Below are positions 62,231-64,000 of a stretch of 64,000 nucleotides of DNA, piece by piece. Source of the DNA: Blastobasis lacticolella (lineage: Eukaryota > Arthropoda > Insecta > Lepidoptera > Blastobasidae); assembly GCA_905147135.1 (NCBI GenBank), contig LR990040.1, positions 21,063,857-21,127,856 of the forward strand. The letters are read 5' to 3'. A program made the translations under genes and the position numbers. Under the pieces are notes generated by a model. That model was given only the letters and a program-made list of their open reading frames with translations, had not been told where the DNA came from and ran no database searches. Numbering within the stretch: the first letter of the stretch is position 1; each line of letters starts with the position of its first letter.

Positions 62231-62480
62231 GTGAAAAAGGGTTGGTTGGCTCCAAAGTCGCCACACTGTCCCGAACCCCGAATCAGGATCCTTAACAGGC
62301 AGCCTCGCTAGAATTTACTCTAATCCTATTCAAGATGTCGAATAAAGTCGGCGCGAGCGGTTTTCATAAGCAATCATAGGGCGGGTCGCGCCGCCCGCCA
62401 GTCGGGACCCGCAGGATTCAATTACGGGGGAGCCGGGAGCTGACGCAGCGTCACAACTTGGCCTCTGCCTTCGTCCGAGC
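62226..62480 (-). CDS. Exon 1: presumed 5' leader plus first 5 coding nucleotides
   Basis: Only ATGAG (62230-62226) is coding; it is followed by a strong donor (gtgagt) and completes codon 2 (Arg) with the first base of exon 2, giving MRLIIRHMF. The in-frame ATG at the very edge of the exon argues for this start; Met8 in exon 2 is an alternative. The rest is a GC-rich block, very unlike its AT-rich surroundings, as expected of a 5' leader near a promoter. Its upstream limit, near 62480, is my estimate from composition. Two short upstream ORFs lie in it. Confidence 0.68.
62330..62377 (-). promoter_or_regulatory. Upstream ORFs in presumed 5' leader
   Basis: If the leader of exon 1 is unspliced, an upstream ATG at 62377 opens a 15-codon ORF ending in TGA. 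A second ATG a few bases on, in another frame, opens a 13-codon ORF that ends in TAG nearby. Both end well before the main ATG, so they could dampen translation. The leader boundary is not proven. Confidence 0.4.
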
Positions 62481-62699
62481 GCGGACAACTAGGAAAATAT
62501 GAAACGTTAGATTTTTCACGCGGAGAAATTGCACAAAGTAAGCTGTTGACTCGGCGTTAATTAAAAACTGGCGCACAAATTCTTGGGGTTGACGCGGTGT
62601 TGAATAAGGTTTCGAGAAATTATGGACTAAACATGTGACTTGAGTGTGAAAGATATTTACATAGTTAATTGTTTTTAGCAAAATAAAATCTTTAGATAC
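62481..62699. promoter_or_regulatory. Presumed promoter-proximal region of the receptor gene
   Basis: Immediately upstream (minus-strand sense) of the GC-rich leader. No TATA box was convincing. Assignment rests only on position and the composition shift. Confidence 0.35.
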
Positions 62700-62868
62700 C
62701 AAACTATGTATCTATATACGCTAAGGTGTTGTAAACTACGCAACGGATTTTAATGCTGTTTTCAACTTTAGATTGATTAGAGTGATTCAAAATTCAAAAA
62801 AGTGTAGGTAGGGGTAAAGTTGGTGTACGTGAACGAAGTCGCGCCGGATCCACTAGTGTTATAATAAT
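62700..62868 (-). repeat. LEP1/Helitron-like element, type 1
   Basis: 'aaactacgcaacggatttta atgctgttttcaac' to 'gtgaacgaagtcgcgccgga tccactagtg', reverse of the 34.1-kb copy. Sits a few hundred nt upstream of the presumed promoter. Confidence 0.7.
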
Positions 62869-64000
62869 GTGTTAATTCAAACCACTTAAGTCGTTTAGAA
62901 AATTGTAACACACGATGATTTTCCTATGATATTCTCATAGAAAAGTAAAATCTGGAAAAAGCCACGTAAATAATAAGGCTGCCATTGTACAAGTATGCTG
63001 TACTTTGGCTTACCTATATTTAATTCTTCTATGGTCTTGTGCAAAAAATCATTATTGTATTGTATTTAGGTACGAAAACTAGATCTACCTCGACAAATAC
63101 GCAAGAAAATAAATTAAAAAATTATTTGATCACCAGCTATTACCTTCGACCAGCTTCGTGGTTACTGTAAATAAACGTACAGAAAAGCTAGTCGCGTAAC
63201 AAACTAAGCGTCAAGCTTAAAGGTCGACTTGGTTCATCAAGTAAGCATTAACAATTCAAACATATTTACCGAATTAGGACTCGCTATTTGCCAAGCATCT
63301 CCAAGTAGGGATGCGGTGATAAAATTCGATCTACCCGAGTCGGAAGCATATGATACAGCTTTTTTAATCGATTCAACGGCACATATTCATAATAAATCTA
63401 GTGGATCGATTTACACCTACTAAAAATCGTATGACGAAAAATATTTTCCGAGATGTGTCAAAATATGGATTATTCTGGTTAAGAAATTTTTAATAAATTT
63501 TGATATTTTTTTTCGCATTAAAAAAATAATAACGACAATACAATAATCGACAATTCTCGTATTGTTATTTTTGACCAGAAAATGTTACGGCTCACTTTCT
63601 GGTCAAAATTAATATTAGCGTTTGTTTCTTTTACAAAAAATGTTTTATTTGTTTTACTACTTACTTTAATACATATACCATTTTGAAATGATTCCCATTT
63701 TTCGATTAGCCATTCAATAAACATACTTTAACTTGAACACATCGATTCCATCCATTAGGACTTAAACAATCGATTCAACGACAACTCGCCGCTTCCCTAC
63801 ACCAAGTAAGGCTGGCAAACAGACCCCTTTAACGTTCGACATGACTATTATCCCTTTATCGGCCCGCGCCATAAGTTTACTCACGATATTTACATTCGCG
63901 CGAAACACTTCCCCGGCACTGTTGCTATCTGCCTCGAGACGATTAATCTTTGACCCGCAAATTGATGCAGAGTCAAGTAGGAAATAGCAGCTAAGCAGGA
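62869..64000. other. Upstream flank, nothing recognised except one hairpin
   Basis: AT-rich. A 13-bp perfect inverted repeat 'ttttgaccagaaa' lies at 63569-63581 / 63596-63608 with a 14-nt loop. A 64-codon plus-strand frame at 63229-63423 is not recognised. Confidence 0.5.

Overview
This is a stretch of nuclear DNA from an insect, almost certainly a moth or butterfly. It is AT-rich, intron-dominated and full of interspersed repeats of the types common in Lepidoptera: tRNA-headed SINEs, LEP1/Helitron-like relics, RTE-like and jockey/CR1-like LINE tails, and fold-back MITEs. No bacterial-style operon, CRISPR array or rRNA gene is visible.

The one host gene I can support runs on the minus strand and spans nearly the whole window. 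Nine exons splice in phase into a 394-residue protein: signal peptide, three Ig domains and a hydrophobic GPI-type tail. This is the architecture of the Dpr-interacting protein (DIP)/lachesin-like family of neuronal cell-surface receptors. Coding exons lie at 62226-62230 (5 nt only), 59961-60040, 55005-55126, 47297-47482, 45883-46072, 4618-4749, 2429-2548, 1753-1932 and 625-794. Intron 5 is about 41 kb. The coding sequence appears complete, with no stop or frameshift. Intron 7 is best read as a GC-AG intron.

Layout: 1-624 is the 3' flank. 625-4749 holds the four 3' exons (Ig2 second half, Ig3, GPI tail). 4750-45882 is the giant intron, filled with LINE relics (6.6-8.4 kb, 15.4-17.5 kb, 34.3-34.9 kb, 37.3-37.6 kb), SINEs, fold-back elements and a 1.68-kb terminal-inverted-repeat (TIR) element at 20.3-22.0 kb. 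45.9-55.1 kb holds the Ig1 and Ig2 5' exons. 55.1-62.2 kb holds two introns rich in nested repeats and LINE relics. 62.2-62.5 kb is a GC-rich presumed 5' leader with two short upstream ORFs. 62.5-64 kb is upstream sequence.

The mobile-element ORFs are truncated or frameshifted and look dead. The most notable structural items are the TIR element carrying subterminal copies of one motif in inverted orientation around a spliced acidic-tail ORF; three or four long palindromes; two SINE-related nested insertions with readable target duplications; and a repeat whose end lies next to the exon 6 splice donor. I found no convincing previously undescribed system.
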